Shown one piece after another: positions 15,928 through 23,878 of a stretch of DNA of 64,000 nt. Numbering within the stretch: the first letter of the stretch is position 1; each line of letters starts with the position of its first letter. A model generated the notes under the pieces. That model made no database searches. It was given only the letters and a program-made list of their open reading frames with translations, and was not told the DNA's origin. The stretch spans positions 2,307,175 through 2,371,174 of the forward strand of contig NAKE01000001.1 of assembly GCA_008680965.1 (NCBI GenBank), given 5' to 3'. The stretch comes from Collinsella aerofaciens (GTDB taxonomy: Bacteria; Actinomycetota; Coriobacteriia; Coriobacteriales; Coriobacteriaceae). The position numbers were made by a program, and so were the translations under genes.

Positions 15928-17211
15928 CTACGCAACCGGCTCGATCTTCTCGAGGCCGCCCATGTAAGGACGAAGAACCTCGGGGACCGTGATGGTGCCG
16001 TCGGCGTTCTGGTAGTTCTCCAGAATGGCGGCCATGGTGCGGCCAGCCGGCAGGCCGGAACCGTTGAGGGTGTGCAGGTAGCGCGAGCCCTTGAAGTTCT
16101 CGGGGTCGCGATACTTGATGTTGGCGCGACGGGCCTGGAAATCGCCGCAGTTAGAGCAGGAGCTGATCTCCTTGTAGGCGTTGTAGCTCGGCAGCCAGAC
16201 CTCGATGTCGTAGGTCTGACGGGCAGAGAAGCCCAGGTCGCCGGTGCACAGGCTAATCACGCGATACGGAAGGCCCAGTTGCTGAAGCAGGAACTCGGCC
16301 TCGGCGGTCATGCTCTCGAGCTCCTCGTCGGACTCCTCCGGCTTGGCAAACTTGACCATCTCGACCTTGTCGAACTCGTGCTGGCGGATGATACCGCGGG
16401 TGTCGCGACCAGCGGAGCCGGCCTCCTCGCGGAAGCAGGGGGTGAAGGCGGTGTAGCGGCGCGGCAGGGTATCAGCATCGAGAACCTCGCCGGCGTGCAG
16501 GTTGGTAAGCACGACCTCGGCGGTGGGGATCAGGAAGTTGTCGCCCGAGACGTGATAGGCGTCGTCCTCGAACTTGGGCAGCTGACCCGTGCCAAACATG
16601 GTCTGACGCTTGACGACGATGGGCGGCCACCACTCCTTAAAGCCACGGCTGGTGTGCGTGTCAAGGAAGAAGTTGATGAGGGCGCGCTCAAGACGGGCGC
16701 CGGCGCCACCGAGAACGGTAAAGCGGCTACCGGAGAGCTTGTTGCCGCGCTCGAAATCGAGGATGTCGAGGTCGGTGCCCAGGTCCCAGTGCGGCTTAAA
16801 ATCGAAGTCGAACTCGCGCGGGGTGCCCCAACGACGGCGCTCGATGTTCTCGTCCTCGTCCTTGCCGTACGGCGTGGCCTCGCAAGGGATGTTGGGAAGG
16901 TGAGCCATAAAGTCGTACTGCTCCTGCTCGAGAGCGGTGCGGCGCTCGGCCAGACCGTCAATCTTCTCGTTGACGGCGCGCACGGCCTCCTTGGCGGCCT
17001 CGGCCTCGTCCTTCTTGCCCTCCTTCATCAGGGCGCCGATCTTCTTGGACTCGGCATTACGCGTGGCCTGGAGCTCCTCGACCTCGGTGATGACGGCACG
17101 GCGCTCGTCGTCGAGCTCGAAGAACTTCTCTCGATCCCAAGACGTCTGGCGGTTGGCCATGGCGGTATCGATGGCATCGGGGTTCTCGCGAACAAACTTG
17201 ATATCAAGCAT
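15928..17211 (-). CDS. serS: Seryl-tRNA synthetase
   Basis: A 427-residue class II synthetase that charges tRNA-Ser (and tRNA-Sec where present). The start is the ATG at 17211 with GGAGGA five bases upstream; a frame opening 27 bases earlier has no such site. Residues about 30-105 form the antiparallel coiled-coil arm that contacts the tRNA. The class II core shows motif 2 (TPCFREEAGSAGRDTRG) and motif 3 (LPAGRTMAAILE). The SerRS-type tail YMGGLEKIEP ends the protein. It is single-gene with its own terminator. No T-box leader is evident upstream. Confidence 0.95.
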   Translation of the reverse strand: MLDIKFVRENPDAIDTAMANRQTSWDREKFFELDDERRAVITEVEELQATRNAESKKIGALMKEGKKDEAEAAKEAVRAVNEKIDGLAERRTALEQEQYDFMAHLPNIPCEATPYGKDEDENIERRRWGTPREFDFDFKPHWDLGTDLDILDFERGNKLSGSRFTVLGGAGARLERALINFFLDTHTSRGFKEWWPPIVVKRQTMFGTGQLPKFEDDAYHVSGDNFLIPTAEVVLTNLHAGEVLDADTLPRRYTAFTPCFREEAGSAGRDTRGIIRQHEFDKVEMVKFAKPEESDEELESMTAEAEFLLQQLGLPYRVISLCTGDLGFSARQTYDIEVWLPSYNAYKEISSCSNCGDFQARRANIKYRDPENFKGSRYLHTLNGSGLPAGRTMAAILENYQNADGTITVPEVLRPYMGGLEKIEPVA

Positions 17212-17251
17212 TAGATCCTCCGGCGATATACATTCCATTTAGGTTGCAACC

Positions 17252-17278
17252 TTGTACATGTATGGGCAAGTATATACT
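17252..17278 (+). promoter_or_regulatory. Candidate promoter of the small membrane protein
   Basis: TTGTAC (17252-17257) and TATACT (17273-17278) with a 15-base spacer, 44 bases before the ATG. Spacer is short, so confidence is low. Confidence 0.35.
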
Positions 17279-17322
17279 TATGAGCGTTTACGACCCAACC
17301 CAACTACGCAAGAAGGCACCCA

Positions 17323-17496
17323 ATGGACGCAGTTTTTTCCTTTTTGTTTGGCACCCGCACCGGTTTTGCCATCCTTTTCGCCGGCGGCATCCTACTGTTT
17401 GCGATTCTTGCCTTTGTAATGGAGAAGCGCACCCATAAGATGTATGTCGACCGTGGCCCCAAGTCCGAGGACGAAGAAGACGGCTTCTGGGACTAG
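17323..17496 (+). CDS. Small single-pass membrane protein
   Basis: A 57-residue protein starting MDAVFSFLFGTRTG and ending in an acidic tail (SEDEEDGFWD). AAGAAGG lies 6-7 bases before the ATG. Residues about 14-32 form one hydrophobic helix (FAILFAGGILLFAILAFVM), followed by a basic patch (EKRTHK), so the N-terminus is probably outside and the tail cytoplasmic. It lies divergent to serS and convergent with proC. No family recognised; length, ribosome site and a clean membrane topology support it as real. Confidence 0.6.
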   Translation: MDAVFSFLFGTRTGFAILFAGGILLFAILAFVMEKRTHKMYVDRGPKSEDEEDGFWD

Positions 17497-17653
17497 CCTG
17501 CCAAAAAGAGACAGGCTTATTTTGGTCGGTTTTATCTGGGCAAACGCAAGCGCCCCGCAACTGGAATTGAGCCAGTCGCGGGGCGCTTTTCGTACATGCA
17601 ACAAAACCGCAGGAAAAAACCTGCCAAAATAAACCTGTCCCTAAATGGCGGGT
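17497..17653. repeat. Long imperfect inverted repeat around a terminator
   Basis: The left arm (17497-17540) and right arm (17611-17653) share GACAGG-TTATTTTGG--GGTTTT in opposite orientation and differ at a few positions. A GC-rich bidirectional terminator sits between them. Looks like a REP/MITE-type intergenic element between two convergent genes. Confidence 0.6.
17548..17590. terminator. Bidirectional terminator between the small protein gene and proC
   Basis: AAGCGCCCCGCAACTGG pairs with CCAGTCGCGGGGCGCTT, followed by TTT on the plus strand and flanked by T-rich DNA on the minus strand. Confidence 0.7.
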
Positions 17654-17654
17654 T

Positions 17655-18425
17655 TTACTGGAGGGTGGCGTCGATGGCCTTGACCAGAGCGCTGCGCATG
17701 CCGGCGTCCTCGAGCGCGACGACGCCCTTGATGGTGGCGCCACCGGGTGAGCATACGGCATCCTTCATCGCCGCAGGATGCTGGCCAGTCGCAAGCTGTA
17801 GCTTTGCCGTGCCCAGCACCATCTGGCTCACAATGCGATAGGCATCGGCGCGCGGGATACCGTGCTTGACGGCCGCGTCGCCCAAGGCTTCAATCGCCAT
17901 GGCGACAAATGCCGGTGCGCAACCGCCCACGGTACCGCCCACAAACAGCAGACTCGTGTCGAGCTCGACGACGGTGCCAAGCTTACCGAGCAGGTCGAGC
18001 ACCACGGCACGCTGCTCGCCGTTGAGCGTAGAGGACTTCTCGCAGGCGATGACGCCCTCGCCCACCGAAACCGGCGTGTTGGGCACCGTCGAGATGTGTG
18101 CGACACCCGGCAGGACCTGCTCCCACTTGGCGCTATCCCAGGTCCAGGCGACCGAAAGGACAACCTTGTCGGCAAGGGTTTCTTTGAGCGGAGCGAAGAC
18201 CTTCTCAATCATGTATGGCTTGACCGCAGCAACCACGATATCGGATGCGGCGACAACCTCCGCCGCATCACGACAGGCAACCATCCCACGTGCCTCACAA
18301 CGCTCGACCAAGGCGTCGTAGTGGCCCGCGCAGGCGCACATATCGCTCGCGGCCACGCCGGCGGCAATCCAGCCATCGGCCATAGCACTCGCCATATTGC
18401 CAAAACCGACAAATCCGATCTTCAT
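17655..18425 (-). CDS. proC: Pyrroline-5-carboxylate reductase
   Basis: A 256-residue NADPH-dependent enzyme making the last step of proline synthesis. The N-terminal Rossmann motif is MKIGFVGFGNMASAM. The family signature in the C-terminal dimerisation domain is seen in CSPGGATIKGVVALED, and the GTVGGCAPAF stretch also fits. Length is slightly short of the usual 265-275. It is separated from rlmH by about 70 bases and may be independently transcribed. Confidence 0.93.
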   Translation of the reverse strand: MKIGFVGFGNMASAMADGWIAAGVAASDMCACAGHYDALVERCEARGMVACRDAAEVVAASDIVVAAVKPYMIEKVFAPLKETLADKVVLSVAWTWDSAKWEQVLPGVAHISTVPNTPVSVGEGVIACEKSSTLNGEQRAVVLDLLGKLGTVVELDTSLLFVGGTVGGCAPAFVAMAIEALGDAAVKHGIPRADAYRIVSQMVLGTAKLQLATGQHPAAMKDAVCSPGGATIKGVVALEDAGMRSALVKAIDATLQ

Positions 18426-18498
18426 ATCACACAGTCCTCTCAGATGCGTTCCTCAAAACGAAAGTCATTGTCCCACGCTATTGTTTCGTATTGCCGAC

Positions 18499-18969
18499 CT
18501 ACTTGTGATACGGCTCGCCACGACTGATCTTGCAGGCACGGTAAATCTGCTCTAGCAGCACCACACGCGCCAGGTTATGCGGCAAGGTAATGCGTCCAAA
18601 GCTGAGCATCTCGTCGGCGCGGGCGCGCACCTCATCACTCACGCCGTCCGAACCGCCGATTACAAAGGCAATGTCGCTGCTGCCTCGCAGCATAAGATCG
18701 TCGAGCCTCGCCGAAAACTCCTCGCTCGAGCGCTCCTTGCCCTCGATAGCCAGCAGGATCACATGCGCTCGAGATGGCAAGGCGGCAAGAATCGCCGCCC
18801 CCTCCTTGTCGCGCGCGGCATCCACGCCGCCCGCCTTAGCCGGGTCGATATCGGCCACCTCGCGGATATCCACCCTGGCATAGGCACCTAGGCGCTTGGT
18901 GTACTCAGCGCACGCGTCCTTCCAAAAGCGCTCCTTGAGCTTACCGACGCAAACGACGGTGTATTTCAC
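18499..18969 (-). CDS. rlmH: 23S rRNA (pseudouridine1915-N3)-methyltransferase
   Basis: A 156-residue SPOUT methyltransferase that methylates pseudouridine 1915 in helix 69 of 23S rRNA. Typical features are MKYTVVCVGKLKERFW at the start, LLAIEGKERSSEEFS, the SAM-knot FVIGGSDGVS, and the C-terminal YRACKISRGEPYHK. It follows the SPFH-protein gene by 6 bases, so both are probably cotranscribed. Confidence 0.95.
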   Translation of the reverse strand: MKYTVVCVGKLKERFWKDACAEYTKRLGAYARVDIREVADIDPAKAGGVDAARDKEGAAILAALPSRAHVILLAIEGKERSSEEFSARLDDLMLRGSSDIAFVIGGSDGVSDEVRARADEMLSFGRITLPHNLARVVLLEQIYRACKISRGEPYHK

Positions 18970-18975
18970 GCGCGT

Positions 18976-19914
18976 CTACTCCTTCGAATCGTTTTGAACT
19001 TTGCCGGCGGCCAGCATCTGCTCGAACATCGAGGCCGACTGCGAAAAGTCGCTCGGCAGCACGACCGTCGAGGTTTTACCCGTGCGAGCGAACTCCGTCA
19101 TCATCTCGGACCACTGCGTAAACATGAACAGTTGGTTGGCCTCGTCATTGCCGACACCCGTCTCCTGGATGATCTCGAGCGAATCTTTGATACCCAGCGC
19201 GATGGCCTTGCGCTGGTTGGCGATGCCCTCACCCGCCTTTTCCATCGCCTCGGCCTCGGCGGTCGCCTCGGTGACGCGCTTGATGCGGTCGGCCTCGGCG
19301 AGCTCCTGCGCGGCAGCGCGCTTGCGCTGGGCAGCGTTGATGTCGTTCATGGAGTTCTCAACCTCGGTCGGCAGTGCGATTTTGGTGATGAGCGTCGACA
19401 CGAGGGTGAAGCCGTAGGCGGCCATCTGCTCGGAAACGGTAGCGTTGACATCCTTGGCGATGTCATCCTTCTTGGCAAAGACCTCATCGAGTGTGTAGAC
19501 GGGGATGGAGGAGCGCAGGGCGTCGGTGATGAAGTCGCGCATCTGGTCGACGGGCTCCTGCAGCATATAGTAGCTCTTGTAGATGCCCGAATCTGCCGGG
19601 CCGGCGCCCATGTCATAGCTCACGTGGTACTGAGCGGAGACCTCAAGGCCAATGGTCACGTTGTCCTGGGTCTTAACGTCGATGCCAAAACCATTTTTCA
19701 TGGTGCGCAGACTCACCGTGGCGGCCTTGCGGTCAATCACGGGCACCTTCACGTGGAAGCCCGCGTTGACGATACGATTGAACTTACCCAAGCGCTCGAT
19801 GATCACAGCGTGCTGCTGCTCAACGACGTAGCAGGCGTTGGGGAGCAGCAACAACAGGATGATGATGGGAATCAAAAGGCTGGTAAGGGCGGCGATGATA
19901 CCGGAAAACAGCAT
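18976..19914 (-). CDS. SPFH/stomatin-family membrane protein
   Basis: A 312-residue protein of the slipin/HflK-HflC-like SPFH superfamily. The N-terminal helix (residues about 5-28) anchors it. Then comes the stomatin core (VVEQQHAVIIERLGKFNRI, PVIDRKAATVSLRTM, TQDNVTIGLEVSAQYHV). A long Ala/Glu-rich coiled coil follows (NDINAAQRKRAAAQELAEADRI). Members form membrane microdomain scaffolds; no precise substrate can be given. The ATG at 19914 has GAGGAGAG six bases upstream; a start 21 bases earlier is less likely. Confidence 0.88.
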   Translation of the reverse strand: MLFSGIIAALTSLLIPIIILLLLLPNACYVVEQQHAVIIERLGKFNRIVNAGFHVKVPVIDRKAATVSLRTMKNGFGIDVKTQDNVTIGLEVSAQYHVSYDMGAGPADSGIYKSYYMLQEPVDQMRDFITDALRSSIPVYTLDEVFAKKDDIAKDVNATVSEQMAAYGFTLVSTLITKIALPTEVENSMNDINAAQRKRAAAQELAEADRIKRVTEATAEAEAMEKAGEGIANQRKAIALGIKDSLEIIQETGVGNDEANQLFMFTQWSEMMTEFARTGKTSTVVLPSDFSQSASMFEQMLAAGKVQNDSKE

Positions 19915-19970
19915 GGTCTCTCCTCTGATAGGCACACGTTGGCATTAGGATACCCGTCCAAGGAGATCGT

Positions 19971-20160
19971 GCATAACAAAAAAGCTCCCATTGCTGGGAG
20001 CTCTTTCAATCAATGGTGCGGGCGAAAGGACGTCCGCGTATCCGCTTCGCGGATCCGCACCGGCTTCGCCCGCCTGCCGGCGGACTCGCCAGCTCGCTAA
20101 AAACGCTCCGCGTTTTCTTGACGCTCGCTCCTTCGCAGGTTCAAGTCCCTGCGATGGGCA
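19971..20160 (-). repeat. tRNA-tail repeat unit at tRNA-Leu (190 bp)
   Basis: The 60-bp block 19971-20030 (terminator, tRNA-Leu 3' tail ending GAAAGGAC) is repeated at 20161-20220 with three mismatches, exactly 190 bp later. Between them is a core sharing TATCCGCTTCGCGGATCCG and GCCGGCGGACTCGCC with the Arg units, then an inverted Leu T-arm (AGGTTCAAGTCC, about 20138-20149). Confidence 0.85.
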
Positions 20161-20165
20161 CATAA

Positions 20166-20196
20166 CAAAAAAGCTCCCATTGCTGGGAGCTCTTTC
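20166..20196 (-). terminator. Terminator of tRNA-Leu
   Basis: On the minus strand AGAGCTCCCA, loop GCAA, TGGGAGCTTTTTT. Confidence 0.8.
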
Positions 20197-20202
20197 ATTT
20201 AA

Positions 20203-20289
20203 TGGTGCGGGCGAAAGGACTTGAACCTTCATGGGGTTGCCCCCATACGGACCTGAACCGTACGCGTCTGCCAATTCCGCCACGCCCGC
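20203..20289 (-). tRNA. tRNA-Leu(CAG)
   Basis: An 87-base type II tRNA on the minus strand. GCGGGCG pairs with CGCCCGC; discriminator A and CCA are encoded (20205-20203). Anticodon stem TACGG/CCGTA encloses TTCAGGT, giving CAG. Long variable arm ATGGGGGCAACCCCAT and T-arm with TTCAAGT. Confidence 0.95.
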
Positions 20290-20300
20290 GTGCAGGAATT

Positions 20301-20329
20301 AGAATAACGGAGCGCCATCGCGAACGCAA
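20301..20329 (-). promoter_or_regulatory. tRNA-Leu promoter
   Basis: TTGCGT (20329-20324), 17-base spacer, TATTCT (20306-20301), immediately after the tatD stop codon. Confidence 0.65.
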
Positions 20330-20332
20330 GAA

Positions 20333-21250
20333 CTATTTTTGAAAAAGTTTGCAGGCATTTTCCCAAGCGGCTTGCGCGATTGTTTCGGCGTCCTCACCAG
20401 TACGATCGACACGGTCGTTAACCAGCGCGTTTGCCGTAATGGAGATCATTGCGGGCTCGCATTCAAGACCGCGGATGGGCTCCGGAGCCATATACGGGCA
20501 ATCCGTCTCGAACAAAATTCGATCGAGTGGGGTTGCCGCAAATGCCTCGCGCACGTCGTCGTTGCGCTTAAAGGTGGCCGCACCACCATAGGCGATATAG
20601 CAGCCCAGCTCCACAAAGCGCTCCATCGTGGCGCGGTCCTCGCCAAAACAGTGCAGCACACAACCGGCCTGGGGCACGCCCACCTCACGAAGCACGTTGT
20701 AGGCGTCCACGTGCGAGGTACGCTCCTGGTCCATGTCCTCGTGACGCAGATGCAGTTCCACCGGCACGTTACGACACACGGCAAGCTCGAGCTGGCGCGC
20801 CATGCAATCAATCTGCACGCTGTGGGGCGCCGGCGTGATGTCGTCGTCGTAATCCATGTGGTAGTCCAGACCTATTTCGCCAATACCGGCACACAAAGGG
20901 TCATCAAGCGCAGCAACAACCTGCGCGTGAATGTCGTCGGTATAGTCCGGCGCGCCATACGGATGCACGCCGGCAAGATACTTGATCTGCGGGATAGCCT
21001 GCATCGGCAGAATTTCGCGCACGAGCCAGTCGCTATAGTCCGTCACGCTGCGCTTGTCGGCGATGGGGTCGAAGACCGTCACCAACAGGTCGATGCCTGC
21101 CGCCTTGGCACGCACGAGTGTCTCGGGCACATCCTTGCCCCAGAACGAAAGCAGATGCGCATGTGTGTCGGCAAGCGGTGCCAAGGGCACGGGACAAGCA
21201 ACCGTCTTCTTTTTCTTGGTAAAAGTCACGCGTACGGCATTAAGCGTCAT
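20333..21250 (-). CDS. tatD: TatD-family metal-dependent hydrolase
   Basis: A 305-residue TIM-barrel DNase/hydrolase. Metal ligands appear in LADTHAHLLSF, the GEIGLDYH glutamate, ELHLRHEDMD, VLHCFGED and ILFETDCPYMAPEP, the standard TatD order. The ATG at 21250 overlaps the end of ksgA (stop at 21240-21242), which suggests translational coupling; the earlier in-frame ATG at 21361 would lie deep in ksgA. A 20-residue basic leader (TFTKKKK) precedes the barrel. The metG-rsmI-tatD-ksgA neighbourhood is conserved in many Gram-positive genomes. Confidence 0.9.
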   Translation of the reverse strand: MTLNAVRVTFTKKKKTVACPVPLAPLADTHAHLLSFWGKDVPETLVRAKAAGIDLLVTVFDPIADKRSVTDYSDWLVREILPMQAIPQIKYLAGVHPYGAPDYTDDIHAQVVAALDDPLCAGIGEIGLDYHMDYDDDITPAPHSVQIDCMARQLELAVCRNVPVELHLRHEDMDQERTSHVDAYNVLREVGVPQAGCVLHCFGEDRATMERFVELGCYIAYGGAATFKRNDDVREAFAATPLDRILFETDCPYMAPEPIRGLECEPAMISITANALVNDRVDRTGEDAETIAQAAWENACKLFQK

Positions 21251-22100
21251 GGGAAAGCTCCCGAGCCAGGCACACAAAGTCGGCGACGCCGAGCGTCTCG
21301 GCGCGCGTGGTGGGTGCGATACCGCAAGCCTCAAAGGCGGCATCGAGCACGTCCTTGGCAAAGCCGTTGGCGCTCATGGAATTGCGGATGGTCTTGCGAC
21401 GCTGAGCAAATGCAGCGTCAATCACGCGGGCCACAAATTCGCGATCGAGTCCTTCGGGCACCACACCGTCAACACGGTCGATACGCACGACGGCCGAGTC
21501 CACGTGTGGCGCCGGCATAAAGCAACGCGGCGGCACCTCAAAGCGACCCGTTACCTGCGCATACAGGCCAAGCTTTGCCGTATAGCCGCCATAGGTCTTG
21601 TTGCCCGGCACTGCGGCAATGCGATCGGCAACCTCCTTTTGCACCATGACGACGGCGCGCTTGAGCGCCGGCATCGTCTGGAAGAACTGCAGGATGATCG
21701 TCGCCGCCACGTTATAGGGCAGGTTCGCGACAAACACCGTCGGCTCACCGCCCGCAGCCTGCTCAATCTGCTCCGGGCCCACCTTGAGCGCGTCGCCCAT
21801 GATAAAGCGGAAGTTGGCATAGTCGGCGGCGTGGGCATCGAGCACCGGCTCAAGCTCGGGATCGGCCTCAATGGACGTAACGCACGCCGCTTCCTGCAGC
21901 AACGCAAGTGTCAACGTTCCACAACCCGGACCAACCTCGAGCACGCGTTCATCGCCCGCAAGCTCGGAAAGCTCGCAAATGCGCTCAATTACATGGTTGT
22001 CGATCAGGAAGTTCTGGCCCAGGCGATGCTTGGTCGCAAGGCCAAACTCCTCCAGCAACTCCCTTGTTGCCGTGGGGTTTGCCAAAGGCGAAGTTGTCAT
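21240..22100 (-). CDS. rsmA: 16S rRNA dimethyladenosine methyltransferase
   Basis: A 286-residue KsgA/RsmA enzyme that dimethylates A1518 and A1519 in helix 45 of 16S rRNA. Motif X-like HRLGQNFLIDNHVI and SAM motif I EVGPGCGTLTLALL are followed by GDALK and the catalytic NLPYN. The small C-terminal helical domain has AFAQRRKTIRNS. The ATG at 22100 has AAGGAGG six bases before it; a longer frame overlaps the metG terminator. Also known as ksgA. Confidence 0.95.
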   Translation of the reverse strand: MTTSPLANPTATRELLEEFGLATKHRLGQNFLIDNHVIERICELSELAGDERVLEVGPGCGTLTLALLQEAACVTSIEADPELEPVLDAHAADYANFRFIMGDALKVGPEQIEQAAGGEPTVFVANLPYNVAATIILQFFQTMPALKRAVVMVQKEVADRIAAVPGNKTYGGYTAKLGLYAQVTGRFEVPPRCFMPAPHVDSAVVRIDRVDGVVPEGLDREFVARVIDAAFAQRRKTIRNSMSANGFAKDVLDAAFEACGIAPTTRAETLGVADFVCLARELSHDA

Positions 22101-22134
22101 AGTTGCCTCCTTAGCATGGTGGCGGCGTCGTGAA

Positions 22135-22170
22135 ACAAAAGGGCATGGACCGTTGCGGCCATGCCCTTGC
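22135..22170 (-). terminator. Terminator after metG
   Basis: On the minus strand AAGGGCATGG, loop, CCATGCCCTTTTGTTT. Confidence 0.8.
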
Positions 22171-22207
22171 ATCTACACAGCGAATTGCCGATATGGCGCG
22201 CGGCGTC

Positions 22208-23809
22208 TTAGCCCAGACGCGGGAACAGCGGCTCGCCTTTCTCGACGGGCTGACCACCGGCAAGCAAGCCCCAAGCGCAAATGCCCTTGAGGTCGTCACT
22301 CGTAGCCTCGTCCTCGCAGGACAGGCGGCGCAGGGCCTCGGCAGAGGTCTGGGGCATGAGCGGCATCAGCAGGTGAGCGGCAATGCGGATAGCCTCGAGC
22401 AGGTTGTAGATCACAAATGCCAGCTCGTCAGCCTTGGCCTCGTCCTTGGCAAGTGCCCAGGGCTCGGAGTCCTCGATGTAGTGGTTGGCGGCGTGGATGA
22501 GCTCCATGACCTCGTCCTTAGCTCCACCGTAATCGAGCATGTCCATCTTGGCCATGTAGCGCTCGACCAGGCCGTCGGCAATCTTTGCCAGCGGGTTGTC
22601 GAACGCATCGAACGATGCGGGCTTGGCGGGCGCGCAACCATCAAAGTACTTGCCGCTCATGTTGAGCGAACGCGAGATAAGGTTGCCCCAGCTGTTGGCC
22701 AAGTCGGCATTGTAGACCTGCTCCATGCGATCGAAGCTGATGGCACCGTCGGTGCCGGGGACGACGTCGGTCATGAAGTAATAGCGATAGCCCTCGACGC
22801 CCAGCATGTCGATAACGTCCTGCGGAGCGATGGCATTGCCACGGCTCTTGGACATCTTCTCGGCCTTGCCGGTCTCGGCATTGCGCACGGTCAGGAAACC
22901 GTGGGCAAAGACGTGCTCGGGCAGGGCCTCGCCGATGGCCATAAGCATGGCGGGCCAAATGACGCAGTGGAAGCGGATGATGTCCTTACCCACGATGTGG
23001 AACTGCGCGGGCCAGCGATAGGCCAGCTCGGCACGCGCCTCGTCGGTGTCGACACCGTAACCGACGGCCGTCATATAGTTGAGCAGCGCATCGAACCACA
23101 CGTAGGTCACGTGGCCCTCGTCAAACGGGACCTGAATGCCCCAGTCAAAGCTCGTGCGGCTCACGGAAAGGTCGTTAAGACCGCCCTCGACAAAGCTACG
23201 TACCTCGTTCATGCGGAACGCGGGCTCGACAAAGTCGGGGTGCTCGTCATAGAGCTTGAGCAGCTTGTCCTGGAAGGCGGAAAGCTTAAAGAAGTAGGAC
23301 TCCTCCTGCACGCGCTCAAGCGGACGGTGGCAGTCGGGGCACAGGTGCTGGCCGACGCTGCCGTACTCCTCGTCGCCCTTCTGGACCTGAGTATCGGTGA
23401 AGTAGGTCTCGTCAGGCACGCAATACCAGCCGTCGTAGCTGCCCTTATACAGGTAACCGGACTCCTTCATGCGCTCCCACAGGTACTGCACGGCATGATG
23501 CTGGCGCGGCTCGGTGGTGCGGATGAAGTCGTCGTTGGAAATCTCGAGTTTGCTCCAAAGCTCCTTGAAGTGCGGAGCCTGGCTGTCGGTCCACTCCTGC
23601 GGCGTCATGTTGTGCTTGGCTGCGGCCTCGGCGACCTTCTCGCCGTGCTCGTCCATGCCGGTCAGGAACTTGACGTTATAGCCGGCAGAGCGGCGATAGC
23701 GAGCCTGAACGTCGGCAATTATGGTGGAATAAGCCGTGCCCAGGTGCGGATCGGCGTTGACGTAGTAGATGGGCGTCGTGATAAAGAACGAAGGCTTGCT
23801 TTGATCCAT
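22208..23809 (-). CDS. metG: Methionyl-tRNA synthetase
   Basis: A 533-residue class I synthetase. The HIGH-like signature is PHLGTAYS (residues about 21-28) and the KMSKS signature is EKMSKSRGN. A knuckle with one CPDCHRP pair is in the connective peptide, the short-zinc form. There is no C-terminal EMAP-type tRNA-binding domain; length fits the shorter MetRS type. GGAGGACAAACCCC precedes the ATG. It lies about 70 bases after rsmI and ends in its own terminator. Confidence 0.95.
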   Translation of the reverse strand: MDQSKPSFFITTPIYYVNADPHLGTAYSTIIADVQARYRRSAGYNVKFLTGMDEHGEKVAEAAAKHNMTPQEWTDSQAPHFKELWSKLEISNDDFIRTTEPRQHHAVQYLWERMKESGYLYKGSYDGWYCVPDETYFTDTQVQKGDEEYGSVGQHLCPDCHRPLERVQEESYFFKLSAFQDKLLKLYDEHPDFVEPAFRMNEVRSFVEGGLNDLSVSRTSFDWGIQVPFDEGHVTYVWFDALLNYMTAVGYGVDTDEARAELAYRWPAQFHIVGKDIIRFHCVIWPAMLMAIGEALPEHVFAHGFLTVRNAETGKAEKMSKSRGNAIAPQDVIDMLGVEGYRYYFMTDVVPGTDGAISFDRMEQVYNADLANSWGNLISRSLNMSGKYFDGCAPAKPASFDAFDNPLAKIADGLVERYMAKMDMLDYGGAKDEVMELIHAANHYIEDSEPWALAKDEAKADELAFVIYNLLEAIRIAAHLLMPLMPQTSAEALRRLSCEDEATSDDLKGICAWGLLAGGQPVEKGEPLFPRLG

Positions 23810-23878
23810 GGGGTTTGTCCTCCAGAAAAACGTTGCATACAGGGGATGATTCTAGCGCAAGGGCTGGATATCCTCCAT

